From the NCBI RefSeq assembly GCF_041429795.1, contig NZ_CP163424.1, positions 2,916,001 through 2,980,000 of the forward strand: a stretch of DNA of 64,000 bases. Reading direction: 5' to 3'. Every line of letters starts with the position of its first letter. Position 1 is the first letter of the stretch. The notes beneath the pieces are model-generated. The model searched no databases. It was not told the origin of the DNA and was given only the letters and a program-made list of their open reading frames with translations. A program made the position numbers and the translations under genes. Positions 54,341 to 63,269 of the stretch are shown here, piece after piece. The DNA comes from Algimonas porphyrae (lineage in GTDB: Bacteria; Pseudomonadota; Alphaproteobacteria; Caulobacterales; Maricaulaceae).

Positions 54341-55324
54341 CTACTGAAATTCCAACCGCTCCTGCGAAGCGAAGAAGAGCGACGCGACCTCACTATCCTT
54401 GACGCTATCCGTGGCCGGCAAGGATAGAATCTTGCGGATCGTCTGCTGACGCTCGATCAAGGCCGTTTCGAAATCCGCTTCGATCTTGTCGCGCGTGCCG
54501 CTCACCTCAAGCCCTTTCATCAGGGCTTCATAAATATCGACACGCCCCATCAGAAAATAGCTTTCATAAAGGATTTTCGACGCAATCTTTTCGTGGATGT
54601 CCCGGTAGGATAGCTGCTCCAGCATCCTTTCGACCGGCTTGACGATGAAATCCAGCTCCTCACGGACCTGCGGCATCAGCAGATAGAGCCGTTTTATCTT
54701 CAGCATCTGCGCTTCGATCGCGGCGATCTTGGCTGGATCGGCCTGATTATTTGCGACGATGACGATATCGATATCGGAGCCGTTAACCGGCACTTCCAGC
54801 GTTGCATGACGGCGAAGCGTATCATGCGCCAGAAAATAGGCGATGTCGCCGGACAGGAAGACGACGCAATGCGCGTTCAGCTCCGCCTGAAGGTCTGGGG
54901 CCAGTTCCAGCAAAGCCTGTCTGGCACGCGAGAGCTTCCGTAGCGAAATGCTGCGAAACTTGTTGGCCAACAATGTCCCGGCTTCGACCGCAGGGATTGC
55001 CTGTTCGGGCAAATAGATGAGACTGAATGTCAGAAAATCGCGCAAGATCGATGGCGACAGCCGTAGCGCATTGTCACGCTTGATATCGTAGCGCAGATAG
55101 TAACGCGCGCAATTCCGAATGCGGATCTTGTGCGACACATAACAGGCTCGCCACAGCTCGATCGGTGGAACATCGGGGAACCATTCGGACAGGGTGGCCC
55201 CGACCGTCGGGCCGTTCTTATTCAGCAATTTGACAATGTTGCTGACCAGCGCCTTCATCTGCTCGGAGATGGGATGATCGGCATAGGCCGGCAAATGGGA
55301 CAGCGTATCGTCGTCTGTGCTCAT
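54341..55324 (-). CDS. Putative nucleotidyltransferase-fold protein of unknown function
   Basis: A 327-residue protein that I do not recognise as a named family. Residues 157-190 suggest a nucleotidyltransferase motif: a Ser-Gly (158-159) followed by [10 protein letters not shown] (D184, D186), and EELDFIV (D225) could supply the third carboxylate. The N-terminal half has [19 protein letters not shown], then an [15 protein letters not shown] stretch of helix-turn character. The start at 55324 is used; 55447 is less likely because it would overlap the divergent gmd start. Convergent with mutB and divergent from gmd (91 bases), so it may share control with the sugar genes. Confidence 0.5.
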   Translation of the reverse strand: MSTDDDTLSHLPAYADHPISEQMKALVSNIVKLLNKNGPTVGATLSEWFPDVPPIELWRACYVSHKIRIRNCARYYLRYDIKRDNALRLSPSILRDFLTFSLIYLPEQAIPAVEAGTLLANKFRSISLRKLSRARQALLELAPDLQAELNAHCVVFLSGDIAYFLAHDTLRRHATLEVPVNGSDIDIVIVANNQADPAKIAAIEAQMLKIKRLYLLMPQVREELDFIVKPVERMLEQLSYRDIHEKIASKILYESYFLMGRVDIYEALMKGLEVSGTRDKIEADFETALIERQQTIRKILSLPATDSVKDSEVASLFFASQERLEFQ

Positions 55325-55415
55325 GCGCCCTTGTTGCACGGGCCGACCGGAGATGTATAGGCTGTGCCGCCGGCCCAGAACGCGTTTCAAGCCTGACCCA
55401 AGGATATGTTTTCCA

Positions 55416-56492
55416 ATGAGCAAGACAGCATTGATTACAGGCATCACCGGACAGGACGGGGCCTATCTAGCAGAATTTCTATTGGCTAAAGGCTATACGG
55501 TTCATGGTGTTAAACGCCGCAGTTCTTCGTTCAACACGCAACGGATCGACCAGCTTTATGTCGACCCGCATGAAAGGGATTCGCGTTTTTTCCTTCATTA
55601 TGGCGACCTGACCGACTCGACCAACCTGATCCGGATCGTTCAGGACACGCAACCCGACGAGATTTACAATCTGGGCGCTCAATCCCATGTCATGGTCAGT
55701 TTCGAAACGCCGGAATACACGGCCAATGCGGACGCCATCGGAACGCTCCGATTGCTCGAAGCCATCCGCATTCTGAAATTGGAAGACAAGACCCGCTTCT
55801 ATCAGGCGTCGACATCCGAATTGTACGGCCAGGCGCAAGCCGTCCCGCAAGACGAAGCCACGCCCTTCCATCCGCGTAGCCCTTACGGGGTCGCCAAGAT
55901 GTATGCTTACTGGATCACGGTGAATTACCGCGAGAGTTACGGCATTCATGCGTCCAACGGCATCCTGTTCAATCATGAAAGCCCGCGGCGGGGCGAAACA
56001 TTCGTGACCCGGAAGATCACACGCGCAGCCGCTGCGATCCGGCACGGATTGCAGGAGACGCTCTATCTTGGCAATCTGGAGGCGCAGCGCGACTGGGGCG
56101 ATGCGCGGGATTTCGTCGATGGCATGTGGCGCATCGTGCAACAGGAAACGCCCGACGACTTCGTACTCGGTACTGGCGAAATGCATTCTGTGCGTGAAGT
56201 CGTGGAACTGGCATTCAACCGGGTCGGCATGCCCCTGACCTGGTCGGGCAAAGGCGTCGAGGAAATCGGACGCGACGCGCAAACGGGCGAAATCCGCGTT
56301 CAGATCGATCCGCGCTATTTCCGTCCCGCCGAAGTCGATATACTTCTGTCGAACCCAGCGAAAGCGAAGCGGGTTTTGGGATGGGAAGCCACAACCAGCT
56401 TTCAGACACTGGTCGAAGACATGGTGGATTCAGACCTGAAGCTGGCGGCTCGCGCGGTGGCGGCAGGCGATACGGAATTCGGCCATGCCTGA
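55416..56492 (+). CDS. gmd: GDP-mannose 4,6-dehydratase
   Basis: Converts GDP-D-mannose to GDP-4-dehydro-6-deoxy-D-mannose. 358 residues, SDR fold: [19 protein letters not shown] (cofactor), [10 protein letters not shown] and [12 protein letters not shown] (YxxxK), [16 protein letters not shown]. The ATG at 55416 has AAGGA about 10 bases upstream. The fcl start lies 8 bases before the stop, so translation is coupled. First step of GDP-L-fucose synthesis. Confidence 0.95.
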   Translation: MSKTALITGITGQDGAYLAEFLLAKGYTVHGVKRRSSSFNTQRIDQLYVDPHERDSRFFLHYGDLTDSTNLIRIVQDTQPDEIYNLGAQSHVMVSFETPEYTANADAIGTLRLLEAIRILKLEDKTRFYQASTSELYGQAQAVPQDEATPFHPRSPYGVAKMYAYWITVNYRESYGIHASNGILFNHESPRRGETFVTRKITRAAAAIRHGLQETLYLGNLEAQRDWGDARDFVDGMWRIVQQETPDDFVLGTGEMHSVREVVELAFNRVGMPLTWSGKGVEEIGRDAQTGEIRVQIDPRYFRPAEVDILLSNPAKAKRVLGWEATTSFQTLVEDMVDSDLKLAARAVAAGDTEFGHA

Positions 56493-57465
56493 CCCAGCCA
56501 CGCCTGAGCCTCTTTTCGATCTGAGCGGACAGCGTATCTGGGTTTCAGGGCATCGCGGCATGGTCGGATCGGCCCTGCTCCGGCGGCTTGAACGCGAAGA
56601 CGTCGCCGATGTGCTGACGGCCGGCCGAGAAACGCTCGACCTAACCGATCAGCACGCGGTCCAAGACTGGGTTGCTGGGCAGTCGCCCGATGTCGCTATT
56701 ATCGCGGCTGCCAAAGTCGGCGGGATTGTCGCCAACCGGGATGCCCCGGCGGATTTTCTGTATGAAAATCTGATGATTGCCAGCCACGCAATCCATGCGG
56801 CCTACCGTGCCGGTGTGAAGAAGCTTCTCTTTCTTGGTTCGTCATGCATCTATCCCAAATTCGCCGAACAGCCGATCCGCGAAGACTCTCTGATGACCGG
56901 TCCGCTGGAACCGACCAATGAGTGGTACGCGATTGCAAAGATCGCAGGCGTGAAATTGTGTCAGGCCTATCGGGCGCAGCATGGTTGTGATTTCATTTCC
57001 GCCATGCCGACCAATCTCTATGGCCCGGGCGATAATTATGACCTGACCACCTCGCACGTCATTCCGGCCCTGATACGCAAGGCCGAAGCGGCCCGTCTCA
57101 ACGGTGCCGAAACAATGGAAATCTGGGGCACGGGGTCCGCACGACGCGAATTCATGCATGTGGACGACCTTGCCGACGCGGCCATTCACGTGCTGACACA
57201 TTACTCCAATGCGGCCCCAATCAATATCGGTTCTGGCTCCGACGTAACGATTCTGGAACTGACACGCGCGGTGATGGCAGCAGTCGGTTTCGAGGGCGTC
57301 ATCACCCATGACCGCTCGAAGCCGGACGGTACGCCCCGTAAGCTGATGGATGGATCAAAACTCAACGCGCTGGGCTGGGCACCGTCCATTTCCCTTGAGG
57401 CGGGGCTATCAAGAACTGTCGAAACATTCCGTGAAGAGCATGGCGGGACAATCGCAAATCCGTGA
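56485..57465 (+). CDS. fcl: GDP-L-fucose synthase
   Basis: Epimerase/reductase that completes GDP-L-fucose. 326 residues: [16 protein letters not shown] (cofactor), [31 protein letters not shown] (YxxxK), and [13 protein letters not shown]. Overlaps gmd. A 57-base gap then leads to cysD. Makes the activated fucose for a surface glycan; the glycosyltransferases are not in the window. Confidence 0.95.
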   Translation: MPDPATPEPLFDLSGQRIWVSGHRGMVGSALLRRLEREDVADVLTAGRETLDLTDQHAVQDWVAGQSPDVAIIAAAKVGGIVANRDAPADFLYENLMIASHAIHAAYRAGVKKLLFLGSSCIYPKFAEQPIREDSLMTGPLEPTNEWYAIAKIAGVKLCQAYRAQHGCDFISAMPTNLYGPGDNYDLTTSHVIPALIRKAEAARLNGAETMEIWGTGSARREFMHVDDLADAAIHVLTHYSNAAPINIGSGSDVTILELTRAVMAAVGFEGVITHDRSKPDGTPRKLMDGSKLNALGWAPSISLEAGLSRTVETFREEHGGTIANP

Positions 57466-57487
57466 TGCGGTCTCGACAGATCGGTGA

Positions 57488-57516
57488 TTGACGCACCAAT
57501 CTAATCGTGGGATTTA
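57488..57516 (+). promoter_or_regulatory. Candidate promoter of cysD, possibly leaderless
   Basis: TTGACG (57488-57493), a 17-base spacer and GATTTA (57511-57516). A start site about 7 bases downstream would coincide with the ATG at 57523, giving a leaderless mRNA. No Shine-Dalgarno is present upstream of that ATG, which fits. Confidence 0.4.
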
Positions 57517-57522
57517 TCCCAC
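57507..57522. promoter_or_regulatory. 16-base palindrome touching the cysD start codon
   Basis: GTGGGATTTATCCCAC, two perfect 7-base arms around TT, ends at the base before the ATG and covers the candidate -10 (57511-57516). A protein dimer here would block both RNA polymerase and translation start. Likely ligand: the N-terminal domain of CysD itself or another regulator (inference). Confidence 0.5.
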
Positions 57523-58626
57523 ATGGATACACATACACTTCTTACTGCGCTCGACGACTTTTCCGTTCGCTCTGGTCAGTCCATCTCAACCGTCTCGCGC
57601 AAGCTGTTCAATGACGGGAAAACGGTTGCGCGTTTGCGCGACGGTGGACAGCTGACGCCGCGCACATTGGACCGGGCGCAGATGCGGTTGGCAGAGCTTG
57701 AGCGCGAACTGGCGGGACCGTTGGGGCTTGACATGACCCATCTTGACCGACTGGAAGCCGAGAGCATTCACATTATCCGCGAAGTCGTGGCGCAGTGCGA
57801 TAACCCGGTTATGCTCTATTCCGTCGGAAAGGATAGTTCCGTCATGCTGGAACTGGCCGTGAAGGCGTTCTATCCGTCGCCTCCACCTTTTCCCCTTCTG
57901 CATGTGGACACGCGCTGGAAGTTCAAGGAGATGTACGAGTTCCGTGATCGGCGCGCCCGTGAAGTCGGCATGGACCTTATTGTCCATGTCAATCCCGACG
58001 CCGTTCGCGACGATGTCGGCCCGTTCAGAAACGGATCGGCTGAACATACGCACATCACCAAAACGATCGGTCTGAAACAGGCCCTCGACGCCGGTCAGTT
58101 TGATGCCGCTTTTGGCGGGGCGCGACGCGATGAGGAAAAAAGCCGGGCCAAGGAGCGCATCTTCTCCTTCCGCAATGCTCATCATCGCTGGGATGCGAAG
58201 AACCAGCGCCCTGAATTGTGGGACATTTACAATGCGCGCGTGAAGCCGGGCGAAAGCATGCGGGTGTTTCCGATCTCCAACTGGACCGAACTCGACATCT
58301 GGCAATATATTCACCGCGAGAACATCCAGATCCCGGATCTCTATCTGTCCGCCGAGCGACCCGTCGTGCAGCGCGATGGCATATGGTTCATGCGCGATGA
58401 TGACCGTATGCCGCTGGAACCGGGAGAAACGCCCGAGATGCGATCCGTACGATTTCGCACATTAGGGTGCTACCCGCTGACCGGCGCGGTCGAGAGCGAA
58501 GCCGTAACACTCGAACAGGTCATTCAGGAAACGCTACTGGCGACCACGTCCGAGCGCCAGGGCCGGGTCATCGACTCGGATTCGGGCGCATCGATGGAGC
58601 AGAAGAAAGAGGAGGGGTATTTCTGA
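57523..58626 (+). CDS. cysD: Sulfate adenylyltransferase small subunit CysD with N-terminal HTH-like extension
   Basis: Makes APS from ATP and sulfate with CysN. 367 residues; the CysD core starts at Met 71 ([19 protein letters not shown]), with PP-loop SVGKDSS at 100-106 and the conserved [17 protein letters not shown] later; that part is about 297 residues, the usual length. Residues 1-70 are extra: [20 protein letters not shown] and [19 protein letters not shown] look like the small helix-turn-helix domain of stand-alone alphaproteobacterial proteins. No stop separates the two parts. The ATG 57523 has no ribosome site but sits on a palindrome; 57733 has a weak one. The stop overlaps cysNC. 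Confidence 0.85.
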   Translation: MDTHTLLTALDDFSVRSGQSISTVSRKLFNDGKTVARLRDGGQLTPRTLDRAQMRLAELERELAGPLGLDMTHLDRLEAESIHIIREVVAQCDNPVMLYSVGKDSSVMLELAVKAFYPSPPPFPLLHVDTRWKFKEMYEFRDRRAREVGMDLIVHVNPDAVRDDVGPFRNGSAEHTHITKTIGLKQALDAGQFDAAFGGARRDEEKSRAKERIFSFRNAHHRWDAKNQRPELWDIYNARVKPGESMRVFPISNWTELDIWQYIHRENIQIPDLYLSAERPVVQRDGIWFMRDDDRMPLEPGETPEMRSVRFRTLGCYPLTGAVESEAVTLEQVIQETLLATTSERQGRVIDSDSGASMEQKKEEGYF

Positions 58627-60563
58627 TGGCCCACCATGACCCCCTCATTGCCGAAGATATTTCGGCCTATCTGTCCGCTCAGGAGCGCAAGAGTTTTCTG
58701 CGCGTCTTCACCTGCGGATCGGTCGACGACGGCAAGTCGACCCTGATCGGGCGGCTGCTCTATGATTCCAAGCTGATTTACGAAGATCAGATGGCCGCGA
58801 TCGAGAAAGATTCCAGAACGTCCGGAACTACGGGCGAGAAACCTGATCTCGCCTTGCTGGTGGACGGGCTGGCGGCAGAGCGCGAGCAAGGCATCACTAT
58901 TGATGTCGCCTACCGCTTCTTTTCGACCGACAGCCGCAAATTCATCATCGCCGATACACCCGGTCATGTGCAGTATACGCGCAACATGGCGACTGGCGCG
59001 TCGACGGCAGATGTCGCGGTTCTGCTGATCGACGCCCGGTACGGTGTGGTCGAGCAGACGCGCCGTCATGCCTTCATCGCCAGCCTGCTGGGCATCCCTC
59101 AGGTCGTGGTTGCTGTAAACAAGATGGATCTGGTCGATTTCGATCAGCAGAGCTTCAACGATATTGATGTCTCCTTCCGTCAGTTCGCAAGCGATCTGCA
59201 TTTCGCGGACATTATGACGATCCCGGTTAGCGCATTGGACGGCGATAATGTGACGACGCCATCGGACAGAGCCGATTGGTATAAGGGACCGACATTGCTC
59301 GACTTCTTGGAAACCGTCGATGTCGACCGGCAATCGCTGGAAGCGCCCTTTCGTCTGCCCGTGCAATGGGTCAACCGGCCCAATCTCGACTTTCGCGGAT
59401 TTTCCGGCACGATCGCGTCCGGCACAGTCTCCAAGGGACAAGAAATTATCGCTCTGCCGTCCGGCAAACGGTCGCGGGTCAAGGATATCATCCTCTACAA
59501 GGATCATCTGGAGCATGCGCGGCAGGATCAGGCGGTGACACTGACGCTCGAAGACGAAATCGATATTTCGCGCGGCGATATGCTCTGCAGTACGGACCAT
59601 CCGGCGGATGTCGCGGATCAGTTCCAGGCGCATCTGATCTGGATGGACGAGGCCAAACTGTTTCCGGGACGGCAATATATTATTCGCACGGCCAATATGA
59701 CGGTCTCCGGCTCGGTCACTGCTCTGAAATATCGCATCGACGTGGACGATTTTTCCGAAGCCGCGGCCAAGACGCTGGAGCTCAACGAAATCGGCGTCAT
59801 CACCCTGTCTCTGTCGCGCTCGATCCCCTTCGATGCCTATGGCAATAACCGCAAGACCGGCGCTTTTATCGTCGTCGACCGTCTGACTAATCATACTGTC
59901 GGCGCCGGTATGATCGATTTCGCCCTGCGACGCGCCAAGAACATCGTGCGCCAGGATCTGGTCGTAAACCGGACTGCGCGGGCGGCCCAGAAAGGCCAGC
60001 AACCCGCCATTCTCTGGTTCACGGGCCTGTCGGGCTCCGGCAAGTCGACCATCGCCAATCTGGTCGATGAAGCACTCTTCGAACGGGGGCACCATACCTA
60101 TACGCTGGACGGCGACAATGTTCGTCATGGCCTGAACCGCGATCTCGGCTTTACCAAGGAAGACCGGATCGAGAATATCCGTCGCATCGGCGAAGTCGCC
60201 AAGCTGATGGGCAATGCCGGGTTGATCGTGATGTGCAGCTTTATCAGCCCCTACCGCGCGGAACGGGACATGGTGCGCGACATGTTGGGCGAGGACGAGT
60301 TTTTCGAAATCTTCGTCGATACGCCGCTGGAAATCGCCGAGAAGCGTGACGTCAAAGGCCTCTACAAACGCGCCCGCGCTGGCGAGATCAAGAACTTCAC
60401 CGGGATCGATTCCGAATATCAACCACCGGAGCAGCCTGATTTGCGGATCGACACGACAGCACTTTCGCCAGAGGAAGCGGCGGACGCCGTTCTGGATCTT
60501 CTCCGCTCACGCGGACGACTGGACGATCCATCTGGACAGATGCGCGACGGCGGAGGCATCTGA
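58626..60563 (+). CDS. cysNC: Bifunctional CysN / APS kinase (CysNC, NodQ-type)
   Basis: 645 residues, two enzymes in one chain. The GTPase half has [36 protein letters not shown] and NKMDLV and drives CysD. The C-terminal APS kinase (from about residue 455) has [32 protein letters not shown] and a [18 protein letters not shown] stretch and makes PAPS. ATG 58626 overlaps the cysD TGA (TGATG) and has GAGGAGGGG upstream. PAPS feeds either sulfate reduction or sulfation; cysH is not in the window. Confidence 0.95.
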   Translation: MAHHDPLIAEDISAYLSAQERKSFLRVFTCGSVDDGKSTLIGRLLYDSKLIYEDQMAAIEKDSRTSGTTGEKPDLALLVDGLAAEREQGITIDVAYRFFSTDSRKFIIADTPGHVQYTRNMATGASTADVAVLLIDARYGVVEQTRRHAFIASLLGIPQVVVAVNKMDLVDFDQQSFNDIDVSFRQFASDLHFADIMTIPVSALDGDNVTTPSDRADWYKGPTLLDFLETVDVDRQSLEAPFRLPVQWVNRPNLDFRGFSGTIASGTVSKGQEIIALPSGKRSRVKDIILYKDHLEHARQDQAVTLTLEDEIDISRGDMLCSTDHPADVADQFQAHLIWMDEAKLFPGRQYIIRTANMTVSGSVTALKYRIDVDDFSEAAAKTLELNEIGVITLSLSRSIPFDAYGNNRKTGAFIVVDRLTNHTVGAGMIDFALRRAKNIVRQDLVVNRTARAAQKGQQPAILWFTGLSGSGKSTIANLVDEALFERGHHTYTLDGDNVRHGLNRDLGFTKEDRIENIRRIGEVAKLMGNAGLIVMCSFISPYRAERDMVRDMLGEDEFFEIFVDTPLEIAEKRDVKGLYKRARAGEIKNFTGIDSEYQPPEQPDLRIDTTALSPEEAADAVLDLLRSRGRLDDPSGQMRDGGGI

Positions 60564-61534
60564 TGGCCGATTACGACCTGTTCAATGGCGATGCGGATGG
60601 CATCTTTTCCCTGGTGCAGCTCAGGCAGGTCGAGCCACGGCTCGAGGCCTTGCTGGTGACGGGTGTTAAACGCGACATCAGACTGTTCCCGCGTATCGCC
60701 GACCGGGTGCAGGTGGGAGACCGCATCACCGCGCTCGACATCAGCATGGCCAAGAATATGGACGGCCTTCACAAGGCGCTCACGGCAGGCGCAGACATCT
60801 TTTATGCTGACCATCACCAGACTGGCGATATCCCGGATGATCCAGCCCTGTTCGCCCTCACCGACATGTCCAGGGAAACCTGCACAGCCAACCTGATCGA
60901 CCGTCATCTCGACGGTGCGAAGGCGGCTTGGGCGGTCTGCGGTGCCTATGGCGACAATTTCCAGTCACTGGCTCAAGCCATCGCAGAGCGGCACGGAATG
61001 AACCTACCTTTGGGGCGATTGCGCGAGTTGGGCGAACTGGTGAATTATAATGCTTACGGGCTGAGTCTGTCCGATCTGCATTTTGACCCGGCCGAGCTGT
61101 ATCGCATCTTGTTGACTTATCCGGGCCCCGTGGCCTTTCTGGATGATGACCATCCGGCATTCGCCACGTTGCAGTCGGGATATGCGTCCGATTGGGATGT
61201 AGCGCAAAAAGCGCGCGAACTGGATATTTCCGAGGCTGGACACGTTCTGTCCCTGCCGGCTGGGCCTGCATCCAATCGGATCAGCGGCCTGTTCGGCAAC
61301 GCACTCGTCGCAGAGGATCCCGGACAGGCCTTCGCCATACTGACGGAAATCGCGGACGATCCGCCGGCCTATCGCGTCTCGATCCGGGCCCCGCGCAGGC
61401 GAGACAGCGGATCGGCGGCGACTTTGGCAAACCAATTCGGCGGCGGGGGGCGCGCCGCAGCCGCCGGCATCGATAGCCTGCCCGACGCCGATCTACCCGC
61501 ATTTATCGATCAGTTCCGGGCGACGTTTGCGTAA
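60563..61534 (+). CDS. DHH-family phosphoesterase, candidate PAP phosphatase
   Basis: A 323-residue DHH/DHHA1 protein. NGDADG (8-13) and ADHHQTGD (DHH at 83-85) are the metal-binding motifs; GAYGDN (about 127-132) supplies a later Asp. The DHHA1 segment reads FGGGGRAAAAG (about 292-301), where NrnA-type enzymes usually have GGGHxxAAG, so His is replaced by Arg. The ATG at 60563 overlaps the cysNC stop, so it belongs to the sulfate-activation operon. NrnA-like DHH enzymes hydrolyse pAp, the by-product of PAPS use; that role here is inference. Confidence 0.8.
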   Translation: MADYDLFNGDADGIFSLVQLRQVEPRLEALLVTGVKRDIRLFPRIADRVQVGDRITALDISMAKNMDGLHKALTAGADIFYADHHQTGDIPDDPALFALTDMSRETCTANLIDRHLDGAKAAWAVCGAYGDNFQSLAQAIAERHGMNLPLGRLRELGELVNYNAYGLSLSDLHFDPAELYRILLTYPGPVAFLDDDHPAFATLQSGYASDWDVAQKARELDISEAGHVLSLPAGPASNRISGLFGNALVAEDPGQAFAILTEIADDPPAYRVSIRAPRRRDSGSAATLANQFGGGGRAAAAGIDSLPDADLPAFIDQFRATFA

Positions 61535-61622
61535 GCGTCGCAGTCACGAAAATTTGCATAGGCGCGCAACCGAAAACAGGTTAAATTACTGGTCTGGCCC
61601 ACCAGCTTTGATGGAGACTGAA

Positions 61623-61775
61623 ATGTCAAAGCGCCGCCGCAAGAACCAGATGTTCGACGATCCGATCGTCGAAATAGGTATGGACGACTTACAAGCTCCC
61701 AAAACCAAACGCCCGAAAGGCAAGGATTGGGGCAAGGCCCGGCGATCCAAAAAGAAAGCCGCTTACTGGGATTAG
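61623..61775 (+). CDS. Small basic protein, unknown function
   Basis: 50 residues (MSKRRRKNQMFDDPIVEIGM, then a Lys/Arg-rich tail ending KKKAAYWD). The ATG at 61623 has GGAG 6 bases upstream; an ATG at 61527 would overlap the DHH gene and has none. No domain is visible; the charge could suit RNA or ribosome binding. Short and isolated, so coding status is moderately supported. Confidence 0.55.
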   Translation: MSKRRRKNQMFDDPIVEIGMDDLQAPKTKRPKGKDWGKARRSKKKAAYWD

Positions 61776-61810
61776 CGATCGCCAAGGACGTCGCAATCTC
61801 TGACGGATGC

Positions 61811-62959
61811 CTAGTCCGACTGTAGCTTTCGCGCCTTTGCCAAATAGGTTTCCGACCGCATTTCCATCAGACGTGACACAGTGCGTTCGAATTCGAAAGC
61901 GCCGTCTCCGTCCGGATAAAGCGCGGCCGGCTCCGCTTCGGCGCTCATGACAAGTTTGGTCCGGGTTTCGTAAAGTGCGTCGATGAGCGCCACGAACCGT
62001 TTCGCCTGATTGCGCATATCCCGTTCCATTTGCGGCACGTTATCCAACATCAGCGTATGGAAGGTTGCCGCAATCGCCAGATAGTCTGCGGCCCCGAGCG
62101 CACGATTGCACAGCCGGTCAAAGTCCGCCCGCACGGCACCCGAACCGGTCTGCTCCAGCGTCAGTTCGCGTCCGCTAATCATCAGCGTTGTCGCGCGCAT
62201 TTTGGCACCGCCTGTAATCCGTGACCAAGCGGCATTCATGGCGAGGTCCGTGTCCGGGCCCAACGGAGCATAATAAACCGGCGCAGCTGTCAGCTGGCGC
62301 AGGCGATGATCCATCTCGCCGTCAAAATCGAAAATTTCCAGATGATCCGGCATCATGGCGATGAACGGCTCGAATAAAGCGCGGTTCAAACCATTTCGGT
62401 AAAGATCTTCCGGAGCCCGGTTCGACGTCGCGACCACAATCACCCCTTCCTCCCAGAGTGCCTCGAACAGGCGGGCGAGGATCATGGCGTCGGTAATGTC
62501 CGTCACGTGAAATTCGTCGAAACAAAGCAGTTGCGCCTCGGCTGCGATGGACCGCGCGACCGGCGGGATCGGATCATCGCCGTCGCCACGCTTATGGTGC
62601 GGGCTGGCGCGGCGTCCGCTTCGGTCCAGCTGTCGCCAGGCATGGATGCGCGCATGCACGTCGATCATGAAGGCGTGAAAATGAACACGCTGCTTCGACC
62701 TTACGGGCGCAAGGCGGAAGAAGACATCCATCAGCATGGATTTACCCCGACCGACGCCGCCCCACAGATAGAGGCCTTTCGGGATGTCGTCCCGCCCGAA
62801 CAGACCGAGAAAGCCGGAGCCCGGATCATAGTCGCGAAGTCGATGCAGCATCGTGTCGAGGGTCGCTGCGGCACGCTCCTGCACGGGATCCGGCGTCAGG
62901 TCCCCTGCCTCCACCTTGGTTGCCAGCCAATCACCGACGCTCTCCGCCCATGCACTCAT
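61811..62959 (-). CDS. zapE: Cell division ATPase ZapE (AFG1-like)
   Basis: A 382-residue AAA ATPase. Walker A GGVGRGKSMLMDVFF; Walker B LLCFDEFHVTDITDAMIL; sensor region TSNRAPEDLYRNGLNR. ZapE destabilises FtsZ and helps late division or stress tolerance in relatives. Its ATG overlaps the stop of the small membrane gene upstream in ATGA. Nothing is missing. Confidence 0.92.
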   Translation of the reverse strand: MSAWAESVGDWLATKVEAGDLTPDPVQERAAATLDTMLHRLRDYDPGSGFLGLFGRDDIPKGLYLWGGVGRGKSMLMDVFFRLAPVRSKQRVHFHAFMIDVHARIHAWRQLDRSGRRASPHHKRGDGDDPIPPVARSIAAEAQLLCFDEFHVTDITDAMILARLFEALWEEGVIVVATSNRAPEDLYRNGLNRALFEPFIAMMPDHLEIFDFDGEMDHRLRQLTAAPVYYAPLGPDTDLAMNAAWSRITGGAKMRATTLMISGRELTLEQTGSGAVRADFDRLCNRALGAADYLAIAATFHTLMLDNVPQMERDMRNQAKRFVALIDALYETRTKLVMSAEAEPAALYPDGDGAFEFERTVSRLMEMRSETYLAKARKLQSD

Positions 62960-63087
62960 GCTAGAAGAACCAGCACGGACAAACCCAGCAGCGAAAAGGC
63001 AATCGTGACGGTCGCATAGAACAAGATTGGCCGCCTGATTGGCGGCAGCGTGTCGATCGATTCGTTGGGATTTTCAGGGGATGTCAC
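62956..63087 (-). CDS. Small single-helix membrane protein upstream of zapE
   Basis: About 43 residues from a GTG at 63087 (TSPENPNESIDTLPPIRR, then a helix FYATVTIAFSLLGLSVLVLL). The stop overlaps the zapE ATG, so they are coupled. Starts at ATG 63168 or 63216 are possible but would add a Gly-rich stretch unlike coding sequence. No recognised family. Confidence 0.5.
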   Translation of the reverse strand: MTSPENPNESIDTLPPIRRPILFYATVTIAFSLLGLSVLVLLA

Positions 63088-63175
63088 AGTTCCGCTTTTC
63101 CCCGTGCCAGCCCCATCGTCAACATTTTCTCGTCCACAGCATCCAGAAGCGGGAACTCCGCCGTTCATGCTACGT

Positions 63176-63189
63176 TTAATTTCTGTTAA
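63176..63189. promoter_or_regulatory. Possible CtrA-type box (TTAA-N6-TTAA)
   Basis: TTAA at 63176-63179 and 63186-63189 with six bases between. CtrA sites in this class are TTAA-N7-TTAA, with N6 variants reported. It lies between divergent genes (zapE unit and TM_helix gene). Confidence 0.25.
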
Positions 63190-63269
63190 TGTAAGATGGC
63201 ATGTCGGGCGACTCACGCCCTGCTTTCGCGATACGCTGTATCACGATCAAATTTGGAGGGACCCTTTCG

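Noticed and set aside
58524-60422. A 632-codon open frame on the minus strand opposite cysNC
   Set aside because: Antisense to a clear, complete enzyme; composition is that of a codon shadow and no motif is present.
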